Shown: in pieces, positions 49,580-60,951 of the stretch
Position numbering within the stretch: the stretch's first letter is position 1
Layout: every line of letters starts with the position of its first letter
DNA from: Arenicola marina
Taxonomy: Eukaryota > Annelida > Polychaeta > Arenicolidae
NCBI GenBank assembly: GCA_964019135.1
Contig: OZ025260.1
Coordinates: forward strand, 11,154,254 to 11,218,253
Direction of reading: 5' to 3'
DNA: 64,000 bases
Position numbers and translations under genes: made by a program
The notes under the pieces: generated by a model
What the model saw: only the letters and a program-made list of their open reading frames with translations
Told to the model about the DNA's origin: nothing
The model's database searches: none

Positions 49580-49640
49580 GGTTTCGGTTCACTCCGGGTT
49601 TCCACACCCTTGTGGCTGTCACCCTGGAACAGGTTGGATA
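49580..49640 (+). pseudogene. Ghost fragment of DEG/ENaC exon 5
   Basis: About 61 bp match the 3' part of gene 4 exon 5 plus its donor and first intron bases: CACTCCGGGTTTCCA, then ACCCTTGTGGCTGTCACC, then GGAACAGGTTGGATA. One base is missing near the start (TTCGGTTC against TTCCGGGTC), so the frame is lost. Intron sequence after the exon is retained, so it arose by DNA duplication. No other exon of the copy was found nearby. Confidence 0.75.
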
Positions 49641-50109
49641 TTAGGACCATGGTGGAAACCGCCTCATGTGTGCGCAGGAACCATGGAGTATATGAGTTTG
49701 TAACTTGCAATGAAAGTGTACCAAACAAACAAGAAGTAAAGGCACCATGATAAACGGATGCGGAAAAGCAAACATAAATGAACATTTGTTTGTTTTTCAA
49801 GTTGTTGCAAAGATTTATCACAGTAACAGGTAGATTTAAAACCTTTAACATTTAAAAAGACTGTACAAAACACGTTAAGTAGGTTACTATGCATAACTTT
49901 TCGCACTTTCACACTTGTGTACATAATATCCTGCACCATATGTTATTGTTACCACCTGTAATTATACGACTATCCGAGGTAACCATTTGCATGGGTAAAC
50001 AAATTACGTCGTTAAAAAAGCTAAAAACACGAAGATCAATGTTTTAGAACACCCAATTTGGAATACCTATTGTAGGAAAAATCCAAATTTGAATCCTAGA
50101 AAAGATGAA

Positions 50110-50360
50110 ATGAACATACACTGTTAAAGTCGGGTTCTCCAAGCCGAAGCCCCCACCTCCATGTCGCAAGTTTTTCAGAGAGCAACACCCCCCTTGGAAA
50201 CCTGAACATTCACTGTTCAAGTCGGCTTCTCCGAGCACGCCCCCCCCCCCCCCCTCTCCGCCCCCGGTCGCAAGTTCTCCAGAGAGCACATCCCCCGGTC
50301 GGAAGTTTTCAGAGAGCAACCCCCCCCCCCCTTGGCAAATTCCTAGATCCGCCCTTGATA
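50110..50360. repeat. G/C-run-rich dispersed repeat, copy A
   Basis: Contains C-runs next to AGAGAGCAAC, GGTCGCAAGTT and GGCTTCTCCGAGC, ending near CTAGATCCGCCCTTG. The same words recur in the opposite orientation at 52690-52925. Internally it is itself partly duplicated (two TCGCAAGTTxTC..AGAGAGCA blocks). Unidentified short element. Confidence 0.6.
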
Positions 50361-50649
50361 CCACAGGTAGATCGAGGCTCAACACATGGGGAAGGCGGTT
50401 CTACAGAGACAGATTGGTAGATAGCACAGCTAGATCGAGATTCAACACATGGGGAAGGCTGTTTTACAGCGACAGACTGGTATAGTCACTTTAATTCATA
50501 CCATTATTAATACATAGGTTCGATGATACCCTGAGGAAGTAACAAAGACCGTCCGTACATATAACGTCACCCCGTGTGGCAATATCATTCCCAGATAAAT
50601 TCACTGAAACTCTTTAATGCGTTTCTCGAGTTACATTTCGAGAGACTCA

Positions 50650-53386
50650 CTACTCGTTGAGAAAAGTTCGAAGAACAAACGGTTTATTTAGATCGTGTCC
50701 TACCTCCTTGTTGTTCAAACACCGGCCCACCAAGAGGTTCGCGATGGGGGGTGTTTTCTTGTCGTATTTAAAGGTTTCCAGCAAGGCTTCATCTGGGATA
50801 AAGTGACAGATGGCAATAACAATAAAAGATTACCCAAATTTAGAATTAATGTGTGCTTCGAATTGTGCCTAATGCATACCCATAGAAAAAAACAGTTCTT
50901 ATGTCTATATAGCCTAATGATTATGTCTGTCTAGTATAATGATCTTATCTGTTTACTATAATGATTATGTCTGTCTAATATAATGATTATGTCCGTCTAA
51001 TATAATGATTATATCTGTGCATATAATGATTATGTCGGTCTAATATAATGATTATGACTGTGCAATAGAATGATTATGTCTGTCCAATATAATGATTATG
51101 TCTGAATAATAGAATGATTATGTCTGTCCAATATAATGAACATTTCTGTCTAATATAATGATTATGTCCACCCCCCACCCCCCTTCGATATATCCCCAGA
51201 TTCTCCGCTCAGCGGCAGTTTGCGAACACAACCTCGGAACAATACATATATGCGCGGATGCACTTTAAGTGAAAATCTTACCATTATATTTTATTCTTAT
51301 TGACCTGGACACCCAAAACCGATGGGTTTGACTGGTAACACTCTTTATTGTTATGAAATTTTGATAAATTTACTTCCCGCTAAATATGTTAACACAAATA
51401 ATGTCTTACCGCCAACGATTTTCATGCCGAATTCCGTTCCATTGCGAATAATGGGCAGGTACTCGTTTGCGAAACAAGGATAGTCTGCCACTGAAATAAC
51501 AAGATGGAGACAGAATGATCTTGATGGAGCTTGTTTTAATTAAATCCGATCTTATCAGTAAAGCCAATTCACACGCTTACTCACCCTTTAATTGTATCAT
51601 CAACTTATAGTATTATAAGTTATCGCACTAACTGGGGTACCAGATATTGTACCAGTATTGCCCAGAACGGATATAACACGGACTGACGTCCACTACAATA
51701 GGCCTCATAACGTTTTCTTTCTGGGCCAATATAAATAAAAATGGAGGAAGGACGAAAGGTTTTTACAGTGATGACGAAGAGACTCAGTTCCCGGTAGGTA
51801 GCCGGCGTGGTGGGCAAACACCGCGTGACCTCCGGTTCTCAGCCACTGCGAACACTTCTTCACGAGATCTCGGACCTCGGCCGGGTCCATGTAGTAGAGG
51901 CAGTGCGAGACTATTATCAGGTCCACCGGCTCACTGGGACCGGAATAGTTCTTGGCGATCGTGCGTGTGATGTGGCACTGAAAGGTCCATGAATAATATA
52001 CAAATACATTACTGTATGTAATGATTATCATAACTGATTATTGCTTAGAATATAAAAAAATATCGGTGGTTAATGGAAAAATGAAAGTTTACTGCTTGTG
52101 TTTTTCACTAACACCCTGGAAATATAAATATACACACAGTAGTGTGTGTATAGTTTAATAAGTTGAAGAATGCGAATAAAATGAAAGCTTAGAACCGTTA
52201 GTGGCAGGTTAATAACGGCGATGGAGCGAGTAAATGCGAACGTTTTTCTGATGACGAGGGCCGCTTTCGTGGCTTTAGACGACTTTTACAGATCCGGTGT
52301 GGCATGCGAAAGTGTCCTCCCATGCGCAGCTGTCCCCTTATACGAAATACATGATATTCAGACCCTCTCCGCTCCATGTGTTCGTACGGTGACGTTATGA
52401 TAGATACAGGGGGGGGGGGGTGGCATCTCCACATGAGGGACAATCCCGCATGACCTACGTTCACATCCGGACAGAAATTGGCCAAGTTGGACTTGAGGTG
52501 TTTGGCTGGCCTAGCGTCTGGCTCTACGGCGAAATAGTCTCGGCAGTTGGGCAACAGCTCCTTGATCAAAGGAATGTCGATTGTGCCGCTGGCTGGAACA
52601 ATCAGGAGTCTTATATATTGCCAATGTGTTTAATAAACCAATGTGGAAATGTGTTTACAACCAGACCCAAACCATGGTAGACAGGGGTGGCAGGGGCAAA
52701 CCTAGGAATTTGCCAAGGGGGGGGGGGGGTTGCTCTCTGAAAAAAACTTGCGACCGGGTGGGGGGGAGAGATGCTCGGAGAAGCCAAATTTAACAGTGTA
52801 TGTTCAGGTTCCCAGGGGGGGGGGGTGCAACCCCCGTAACCCCCCACCCTAGATCCGCCCCTGGGCAGATCCAGCCCCCCCCCCCCGCTATCCAGACTTT
52901 CTGGATCCACCCCTGGTAGAGATTGAGGTGAGGGAATACCTATTCCGATCTCCGCGATTGGCATCCAGGAATTCTTGGAGATTCCCGATCAGCTGTTGGC
53001 AATTTTGGGGGTCGTTATCCGTAGCCTACAATTCTTGGTTCAACGCGAACACCCTTTCCCTATTTACCGCGATCCGTTATAATAATAACAGTCTGTGAAT
53101 TCCTGGATATTCGCGATATCATCATCAAAGAGTTTTTTTTCGCGCCCTCCTTCCCTATTAAGAGCGCAGCCCATCACTTACCAGGTCCCACCGAGAGGAC
53201 GGATCGCACATGATTGAAGTTTAGGCGGTGCCTGCTGCGCCGAAAGAAATCCTGATACAAAACACTCCTATTGCTGTTCTCGTAAAACACGGTGAAGGCT
53301 TCGTGGTGCCACCCGTCGGTCCCGAATGTCTCCTGATCCACGCCCAGCTCCTCTGTGGTCGGACTCTGTTTACCGGACGCCGACAT
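50650..53386 (-). CDS. Histamine N-methyltransferase-like SAM-dependent methyltransferase
   Basis: Exons (minus strand): 53386-53182, 52592-52459, 51977-51767, 51490-51410, 50792-50650. They total 774 bp, giving 257 aa; human HNMT has about 292. Features: N-terminal FTVFYENSNRSVLYQDF; SAM motif I region RSVLSVGPG then GASGTIDIPLI; YFAVEPDARPAKHLKSN with the acidic residue expected to hold the SAM ribose; VDLIIVSHCLYYMDPAEV; GGHAVFAHHAG. The family transfers a methyl group from SAM to the imidazole nitrogen of histamine in the cytosol; substrate here is inferred only. The end is uncertain: exon 5 may splice at GAG|GTAGGA (50703) to an exon not found, or read on to the TAG at 50650 with an AATAAA just before it (minus, 50683-50688). 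The terminal-exon reading is adopted. Confidence 0.75.
50925..51175. repeat. About 22-bp minisatellite in HNMT-like intron 4
   Basis: Eleven or so imperfect units with core ATAATGATTATGTCTGTCTA, AT-rich and diverged, followed by a C-run (51169-51183). Confidence 0.8.
52690..52925. repeat. G/C-run-rich dispersed repeat, copy B
   Basis: Inverted relative of 50110-50360: GGTTGCTCTCTGA, CTTGCGACCGGG, GCTCGGAGAAGCC, a G-run, then CTAGATCCGCCCC. Lies in intron 1 of the HNMT-like gene. Short, non-coding, family unknown. Confidence 0.6.
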
Positions 53387-53781
53387 TGTGCTCCGAAATA
53401 ATATGCTGTCAGAAGTTTTAGCGGTAAGTTAGTGGCAGGCGACGGAATCTGTTCCACGGGAGATGCACATGTGTGTGGTGTGTGTGACTTTTAAACGGAA
53501 GGCCGTTGAAGTTCTGACCAATGAGGAGGCTTCATTGTCTCTACCGATGACGGCCCCCGCTTTTGCGATGAATGTCAACAGATATGGGTGCATTAATTAA
53601 CTGAAGAAGTAAACCCCTATGGTGACACCTATAGGGTTGTTAATCAGCGGGCTTCAATCTTACATCGTCGCCTTCTCTTTACGACAGCACATAGACCCCT
53701 ATGATGACGCGCCTATATATAGTTACGTAACACATGTGTGTATGTGTGTGTGGGGGGGGGAGGGTAATGACCGGGCTTCAA
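53387..53781. other. Head of the HNMT-like gene and spacer
   Basis: About 0.4 kb upstream of the HNMT-like ATG, up to the A-tail of the HADH copy. It holds the 5' UTR and promoter of the methyltransferase and repeats of CCCCTATGATGAC/CCCCTATGGTGAC (53610-53640, 53697-53712). No other gene. Confidence 0.5.
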
Positions 53782-55153
53782 TGTTTTGTTTTTTTTGTTT
53801 TTTTTTCAGTTTCATATTTATTTATTTGTGAACAAAACATGTGTCCAATGAGGGAGCCCCTCCTACTCGTGTAGCCATGCCTTCATGACATTTCTTTGTT
53901 CGACTGCTTGCGCTGGTAGCATCCCCATGCTTCGATCATCAACAGAAGCTTACAGTCCTCTTGGGAGGTCCTGCCGGTCGATCACTACTTCTTGTAGCTG
54001 TAGAAACCTTCCCCAGACTTGACGCCCAGTTTGCCTTTACCCACCATCTTCTCCAGCATGGGGCTGACGGTGAAGGCCGGGTTGTCAGGGTAGAGCTCCT
54101 GCCAACCTTGAACGATGAAGAGGGACGAGACCCACGTAGTCAGCCAGTTCCAGGGGTCCCATCGGGTAGCCGGCTCCCAGCCTCATGGCCGTGTCGATGT
54201 CACGTGACGACGCGTCCCCTCTCTCCAACATCTTGACGGCTTCTATCGTGTAAGGCACGAGCAGTCTGTTGACAATAAACCCTGGAGTATCCTTGGCGAC
54301 CACAGTTGCTTTTCCCATAGCCTGTCCGAAATCCATCAGTGTGTTGAAAGTAGCTTCACTCGTCTCCGGGATTCTGATCACCTCTAATAACTTCATTACA
54401 AGCACTGGATTGAAGACATGTAAGCCGCCAAAGCGATCTAGTCGCTGGGTAGAGCTGGCAATGGCTCCAATAGGCAGTGTGGAGGTGTTGCTAGTGAATT
54501 TTGTGTGTTCTGGTGCTGCCTTGTCAAGGGATGAGAAGAGAGTCCTTTTCAACTCAAGATTCTCTTTGATGGCTTCAATGACAAGATCAGTTTCAGCGAC
54601 CACAGCCAAGGCATCAGTGTTGGTGTTAACAAGCTTGAAAGTGTCACTCACAAAACCTGCTTGAGCATCATTATCCTCTGGGAACTTCTTCTTGGCCACA
54701 CGGGCAAGACTCTTCTTGATGCTTTTTGCCGAGCCATCAAGAATCTCTTGATTGATATCTACAATCGTTACCTGGGCCCGTAAGTATAAAAGCGCCAGGG
54801 CGAAAAAAACGGCCCCAAACCCGTAAATTGCCCCGATTTCGGCCTGATTCAGGGCACTTCAAAATACAGGTTTCGTTTCAGGGCCAAAACAAGGCGGAAT
54901 TAGGGCGTATTTAGGGTCATTTGTCTAAACTGACCATTTGGGGCGAAAAAGCCGAGCAGGGCGAAATTGGGGCGAAATCATGGCGAAATCAGGGGCAATT
55001 TACCGGTTTGGGGCCGTTTTTATCGCCCTGGGGCTTTATACTTACAGCCAGGGCAGGAAAATGGCCCTGGCTGAGGCATTTTTTTCGCCCTGAAATCGAA
55101 CCGTTTTGGTCCCGTTATACTTCCAGGCCCTGGTGGCCAGTCTGAGCTGCAAC
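53782..55153 (-). pseudogene. HADH (pseudogene): Processed pseudogene of 3-hydroxyacyl-CoA dehydrogenase (HADH)
   Basis: An intronless minus-strand copy runs from VAAQTGHQ (55153-55130) through [75 protein letters not shown] and [19 protein letters not shown] to the stop near 53992. The parent enzyme oxidises 3-hydroxyacyl-CoA in mitochondrial beta-oxidation. The N-terminal transit peptide and GxGxxG loop are missing (5' truncation). The frame shifts after DYVGLV (about 54127), then continues [18 protein letters not shown] to FYSYKK. A 354-bp element splits the copy at 54776-55129. A 3' UTR with AATAAATAAA (53813-53828) and an A-rich tail (53782-53806) mark LINE-mediated retrocopying. No target-site duplication was found. 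Confidence 0.9.
54776..55129. mobile_element. Inverted-repeat MITE inside the HADH pseudogene
   Basis: 354 bp flanked by CTGG on both sides (possible 4-bp target duplication), exactly between two adjacent HADH codons (CAG and GTA). Ends read GCCCGTAAGTATAA and, inverted, GGCCTGGAAGTATAAC. A second, stronger inverted pair lies inside: about 54780-54834 with 54991-55045 (GTAAGTATAAA, CAGGGCG, AAAACGGCCCCAAACC, GTAAATTGCCCC). The interior is rich in GGGGCGAAATC and GGGGC words. Non-coding. Confidence 0.8.
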
Positions 55154-56879
55154 ATAAACACTAAGACAGTATAACTGCCAGCGCCAGAGGCTCTAATCTG
55201 TCCTCTGCCTAAACCAGAGCTTGCCTAGAGTGCGAGCCTGTGATGTTAGATCGCTCCCTTCTCTTTACGACAACAACAGTAGCAGTAGCGGTATACGAAA
55301 GTTTGCCATAATAGCTTCAAGTTCTGTGATTGAATGAGTAATTGAAAAGTTTCCCCGTAGACGTTTTTACAGACCCGTTCCAACCTTGCGTACATAGACC
55401 GTATAAATGACGATGGTTGTCATATAATCGATTACCATACATTTGTATATCAATAGTGGTTTCCCTGGGGTCTCACTATACCGGCTGCATGTCACTGCGG
55501 GAAGTAAATCATGTTGCTCTCGGTTTTATGAACGAGTTGAACCAGGTAATAATATAACTAGAATTTGTCAAGCATAGCTTGAGAGCGAAGACGAAAATCG
55601 GGAGATAGGTGCAACTGACCACGAGCCGATAACTATGAAAGGTCACAGATAAAGTTTAGGGGTCATATTCATAATCCCGCTTATAACATAGCTGGAAGAT
55701 AGCGAGGACGTAAGAATCTCCAAAAAGTCTCTAAAGAATACTCTGAAACACACCGCGGATCTCTACCCAATATTACCCAATGTGGACCTGTTTCGTTGTG
55801 GTGCGAGATATAAAGATTGAGACGGGCGGATGTAGCGCTTCGGTCGAGCCTATGGAAGACCGAGGGCAGAATGTCGTATGAAATATGACTGATCGACCGG
55901 GTTTGGGGACTTTTGAAACAGTAGGATCTGCATGCAACTCGGCACTTTGGCGTAGTGGATAAGACTTTCGACAGTGGGCATGAAGGTTGTGTGTTCAAGC
56001 CCAGCTGGGTACCATTTTTTTTTTCGTTTTTATGCTGGAAACACATTTCGGTTGATATAAGGGAAACATTCGGCCCGCGGGCGTCACTTTTTGGACATTG
56101 AATTGCAAAGGGCTAGCGACAACAGTGGGGTATATAGGCCGAAACCTCATCTCGATCCGTCTTCAAGTGGCCGCATCGAGTCTTTATAATGGGATTGGCC
56201 ATGGTAATGTTTGATTATTTCTTTGCTTCCAAACTACTGGTTAGATTTCGATGGCATTTGGCACACATGATGTTAGTACTATTAGAACATATTCCGCCAC
56301 ATATAGGTAATCTACCTGCATGCATGTAGTCACCGCAATTTTTTATAATTTTTATTAGGTTACAACTTTTCATCATACGTTAAATCTGATAACGAGAAAG
56401 ACTTTGAGGAGCTGAGTATTTTGACACTAATTGCGGCTCTCCAGCTGCCATATTAAGAGAGCTAGCGCGAAAATGTGTTTTGGACGTATGACGTCATCGT
56501 GACCGTGACGGTGGGTGTGGATATGGGCAGGAGTGTGCGCCAGTGAAGCGCATCAAAGGCAAAATGCGTGTGTGTATTGGCGGGCATGGAGAAGGCCGGG
56601 GTGGGGACTGCGAGAGGGAGGTCGAGTTAGGCGAACGGAAACGCCGTATAGTTTACTATTGCAATGGTATTTTAGTCGATTTACGCAAAAGTGTTAACAC
56701 GGCGAATTTTAGCCATATTTTTCCCTGAAGAACGATACAATTCCTCAGGGTTCTATACCATTTTCAAGTTTGTACGGTCAATATTGAGAACACCGTGAAT
56801 TTCGTTAATTTTAAATTGAAATGACCCGTTACGTGATAACCACCAGTCCGATTTTAGTCCAATTTTAAGCATAAGGTCA
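55154..56879. other. Gene-free region with a tRNA-like relic
   Basis: No supported coding exon. A tRNA-like segment lies at 55938-56018. The minus-strand frame 55681-56046 overlaps it and is judged chance. Confidence 0.5.
55938..56018 (+). other. tRNA-derived SINE or tRNA pseudogene
   Basis: TGGCGTAGTGGATAAG is a good A box and D arm of a tRNA-Arg-like sequence. GTGTTCAAGCC is the B box at normal spacing, and a T-run follows at about 56013. The predicted acceptor arms do not pair (GGCACTT upstream, no matching 3' strand), so it is a pseudo-tRNA or the head of a SINE. Confidence 0.5.
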
Positions 56880-57708
56880 GAGACTCATGGATCGACTCAA
56901 ACGCGTGTGCTTTATTCGCTCTGACTATTAGTGTCAATAAAACAGTCGTACTGAGCCAAGGGGCTATTACACCACCAGTGATTACCCTAACTAACATGCC
57001 TTTAGAGGTGGTGGATAAGTTTTGTTACTTGGGAAGTACCGTCACGGATAATTTATCCCTGGACGAAGAAATAAATATTCGCATTGGGAAGGCAGCCCCC
57101 ACCTTTGGTCGGTTAAACAAACACTGACAAACGTGCTTGGAAACTTATATAGTAAAATTCAAAACCAACCATTCGCACCAAAATACTAATCTACAGAGCG
57201 TGTGTGCTAAGTAACCTGCTGTATGACAGTGAAACGTGGACTACATATTGTGGCCAAGAAATTTTTTTTAACAAGTTCCATCTTCGTTGCCTGCGAAACA
57301 TTTTAGGCATTTCTTGGCAAGACAAGGTAACAAATGCCGACGTGTTAGCCATGGCCAACCTCCCGGGCATATTCTTGCTCTAGTGAAACTGTGGTATCTG
57401 TGGTACGGTGTCCATACTTTTGACCGTTGTATAGTTTTCTTCGCGTGCGTTGCTATAGCAACCGCGGCGGTGATGTCACCGCTTGGGTTGAGTTTAGCGG
57501 GGGAAGTTAGCGGGAGAGCAGCGAGCGGGACGGTCGGGATTTTTAGGCAAGGGACAGCTAGTTTTATATTTCATTCGGATACACCGCCTCGCGGAGCTAG
57601 AGGCTGGCAGCAGGTACACCGACTGCTGCCAAGTAAGTTACACAGCGTTTAACGGAGTCGGTAATGAGTTTTAATTGAGTTTTTGAGTGTTTAATAAATC
57701 ATTGAAAC

Positions 57709-58116
57709 TTAAAGTTGCATGTGGAGTTGTTTCCTGCCAAAACTAAGCCTAGGCGAAATTTATATCAAAATTTGCAGAAAACTCGATTGTTTCATTCTAT
57801 AAATTTAGAAACCTGATAAACATCGCCGTTTTGGCTGTGGTGTGGCAAACGTGTCTATCCCGGCACACCACAGAACTCGGTCGCGGCACTGCTACTTATA
57901 CCAAAGCATCGCGAAGCACATAAACTGATGACGTTTACCACTAAAATGAAAACTTGTGGTAAATTGATATCACGGACAAGGCTAAGAGACACTATTTGGC
58001 AGTCTGGTATGGGTGGAGTATAGATAAAAGAAGTCTTGAAAGATTCAAGGACTGATTCTTATATGTATTTTGACCTCATTAGTTTTGGCGGGAAAGAGCC
58101 CGACATGCAACTTTAA
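57709..58116. mobile_element. TTAA-flanked MITE, copy 3, inside the 5' LTR
   Basis: Ends TTAA|AGTTGCATGTGGAG and CGACATGCAACT|TTAA. The 3' LTR preserves the empty site (GAAACTTAACCACATCG at 60357-60373), showing directly that insertion duplicated TTAA. Confidence 0.9.
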
Positions 58117-59079
58117 CCACTTCGTTTCGCCTCAGTGCCTTCGCCACCACGTGTTAACTTAAGTTGGGGTTGTCGAAATTAAGTTTAGAAATAATTAGAC
58201 CAACACAACGAGAAGTAAAATTAAAGTAGAGTAAAGACACCTACTTCCTAAAATATCACATTTGGTGCCGTGACCAGGATGATTGACTGCCAGCAGGTGT
58301 ATTGGGCTGGCATGGGAGTACATCCACGGTGTGAGCTGGTGTGTTATCTGGGTGGGCATTATGAGGGGGCGGGTAATATGGTATAGCCGTCCTGTTGACC
58401 GGTTACTCGGTATGTCAGTTATTATGTGATAATGTTTCAATGTGTCGAGATTTTTATAGCCCAACTTTTCTTCAACAAACTGACTATAATACTGTCATTA
58501 TTATTACTAATGCGATTGCATAATATTTCTGTATAATGTTTGACTATATGTCATATATCGTTGAAATCTTATGTCCAGACTGTGGACGATACATTTTATA
58601 TTTTGGTTCATTCTATCGTTTAAGGCACGCACCCTGCTTGTTGATGCCACCGGACGGTCGGAGGTTCACGAAGGGTGTTCATTTACTGGACCTTAGGAGG
58701 AACACACTAAACCGCTTGCGGTAGTAGCGGTGTCCTTGCTTGTTGAATCGCTGGTGAAACAAATTAAAACTTTGTCTATTGAGTAATTTGGGGTTAAGTT
58801 ATGAGTGCTTATGGAGTCATTTGGGGTCGATATATGTAAAACGCGATGACCTATGGGTAAAGAGTGAAAGTAATGATCACACGAATACACTTGTTGTTGT
58901 GAAGTTGTCTGAATCCAGGTGGACTCAATGACCTCGCTCGTCTAACGGCTGCCTTGGTGCCTGGTGGACTACGTGACGGGACCACAAGGAGCCCCAGCAG
59001 GGCGCTATGTAGTGCCTGTCACGTTAGGGCGGGAGCCGTTATAGCCGCTCTACAGCCGCCGGACTCTTACGGGAACCTT

Positions 59080-59480
59080 CAAGGCCCGGACACCAGCAGC
59101 GTCACCAGTTTCATCGGTGTCCGCGGCGTCAGCGGCGTCATCATCGGCGTCCGCGGCAGCATGGGCGTCCACCGTATCAGCAGCGTCCTCGGCATCAGGG
59201 GCGTCACCGTTACCATCGGTGACCGCGGCTGACATCGGCGGCGTCACCGCCAGCATCGGCGTGCGCGACAACACGGCGTCAGCATTGGCGGCATCATCGG
59301 CGTCCGCGACAGCATCGGCGGCAGCATCGGCGTCCGCGACAATATCTGCGGCAGCATCGGCGTCCGCGACAGCATCGGCGTCCGCGACAGCATCGGCGTC
59401 CGCGACAACATCGGCGGCAGCATCGGCGTCCGCGACTACATCGGCGTCCGCCGTATCATCGGCGTCCGCGATAGCAGCGG
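59080..59480 (+). repeat. GC-rich 18-bp tandem repeat inside the LTR element
   Basis: Repeats of AGCATCGGCGTCCGCGAC with CGGCGGC variants. Both strands are open (Ala/Ser-rich or Ala/Asp-rich frames), which follows from composition and does not imply a gene. Confidence 0.85.
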
Positions 59481-60951
59481 CTGCTACTGCAGCTGTGACA
59501 GTCACTGGCTGCCCGGATGGCGACGACATCCATGACGACGTCGCTACCTGTGGTCGCTACAGCAGTAGACATCCTGGCTGCTGCGGCAGCCGACACTAAA
59601 CGTTGCTGGTGTCAGGTCCGGCCCAGCCGGCGGTTGTGACTGTTCTGGCGGCGTCCTCTGCACGCGTGGCGTTACCATGTGGTTGCGTCGGTGCCGTAGG
59701 GCCTCGGGACGAGGCCTGGGCGCCAGCACAGAATCACGGCGCGGTCGGCCACATCGGTGACCCAGTGACATCTCTGCGTCGCGGAACGATACGGACTTTG
59801 CCGGGCTTGGCTATGCCGCCTATGTGACAGCGTCCACAACAACCCACAACTGCCATTGAACTCTATTACTACCGTGTGTTCGGTTGTTAATATAGGTGGT
59901 CATTACGAATATTTATAGGTCATTCGATATATTGTCTTAATTGGGTTTACCATAGTTAATCTTATGCATAAATTTGTTTTCTTTTCTCCCCAATTGGGTA
60001 TATTCTTTCGAGGGCGAACGTCTTGAAGGGGTGGGGGGCGAGTGTGGTATCTGTGGTACGGTGTCCATACCTTTGACCGTTGTATAGTTTTCTTCGCGTG
60101 CGTTGCTATAGCAACCGCGGCGGTTATGTCACCGCTTGGGTTGAGTTTAGCGGGGGAAGTTAGCGGGAGAGCAGCGAGCGGGACGGTCGGGATTTTTAGG
60201 CAAGGCACAGCTAGTTTTATATTTCATTCGGATACTCCGCCTCGCGGAGCTAGAGGCTGGCAGCAGTTACACCGACTGCTGCCAGGTAAGTTACACAGCG
60301 TTTAATGGAGTCGGTAACGAGTTTTAATGGAGTTTTTGAGTGTTTAATAAATCATTGAAACTTAACCACATCGTTTCGCCTCAGTGCCTTCGCCACCACG
60401 TGTTAATTTGAGACCGATCTCGGAACGAACACCCAGTTGGGGTTGTCGAAATTAAGTTTAGAAATAATTAGACCAACACAACGAGAATTAAAATTAAAGT
60501 AGAGTAAGAGACACCTACTTCCTAAAATATCACAAAACTACGACGTCTCCGTTGGCTTGGAAACGTTCATCGAATGCAAGATAAACGCATTCCAAAGAAT
60601 GTGCTCTACGGTGAGCTTGCCGATGGCAAAAGGCCAACTGGACGGCCAAAGCTAAGGTTTAAGGATGTTTGGAAGCGCGACATGAAGGCTTTCGGCATCC
60701 ATACACATTATTGGGAGGTCCTAGCATCCGAAAAGAGGGAATGGTCACGTGTCGTGCGTGAGGGAATGGCTCACCACGACGGGCTCTGGTTTGACAAACT
60801 GGACTTGAAACGCCAATCTAGGCGACCAGTGAGTACAAACCAGGACCTGTCGACGGGTCATCGATGCGACGACTGCGGGAAGCTCTGTCGGTCACAGATA
60901 GGCTTGTTCAGTCATAAGCGCAAATGCCGCGACGCAAATCGTATTAATTGA

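Larger units (their letters stand above)
48345..50649. other. Region between gene 4 and the HNMT-like gene
   Basis: Tail-to-tail intergenic space: gene 4 ends at 48344 (+) and the HNMT-like gene ends near 50650 (-). It holds a TA-rich tract (48483-48510), a 29-bp minisatellite, a ghost copy of channel exon 5, and a G/C-run-rich repeat at about 50110-50360. No intact gene was seen. Confidence 0.55.
57390..60534 (+). mobile_element. LTR retrotransposon fossil, short non-coding-looking interior
   Basis: 5' LTR 57390-58260 (includes a MITE at 57709-58116) and 3' LTR 60043-60534, both TG...CA with an AATAAATCATTGAAAC block. A primer-binding-like TTTGGTGCCGTGACCAGG follows the 5' LTR at 58261. A purine tract GAAGGGGTGGGGGGCGAG abuts the 3' LTR. 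A 4-bp duplication AAAC flanks the element (57386-57389, 60535-60538). The interior of about 1.8 kb shows no gag, protease or polymerase, only a G/C-rich 18-bp repeat zone (59080-59480). It looks like a non-autonomous, moderately old element; the primer site resembles Gypsy/BEL types, class not decided. Inserted in the RTE-like LINE. Confidence 0.8.
56880..60951 (+). mobile_element. 5'-truncated RTE-like LINE, split by an LTR element
   Basis: Left part 56880-57389 encodes, with several frame breaks, FALTISVNKTVVLSQ, FCYLGSTVTDNLSLDEEINI, FHLRCLRNILGISWQDKVTN and ANLPGI. Right part 60539-60951 continues RRLRWLGNVHRMQDKRIP, LYGELADGKRPTGRPKLRF, FKDVWKRDMKAFGIHTHYW, and ends in a CX2C..H..C finger (CDDCGKLC..FSHKRKC). 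This is the C-terminal portion of an APE/RT-type LINE. The pieces are contiguous once the LTR element is ignored. No endonuclease or catalytic FADD remains. Dead copy. Confidence 0.8.

Noticed and set aside
59050-59599. Ala/Ser- and Ala/Asp-rich frames of about 160 codons
   Set aside because: They come from the GC-rich 18-bp repeat inside the LTR element; composition explains both strands being open.
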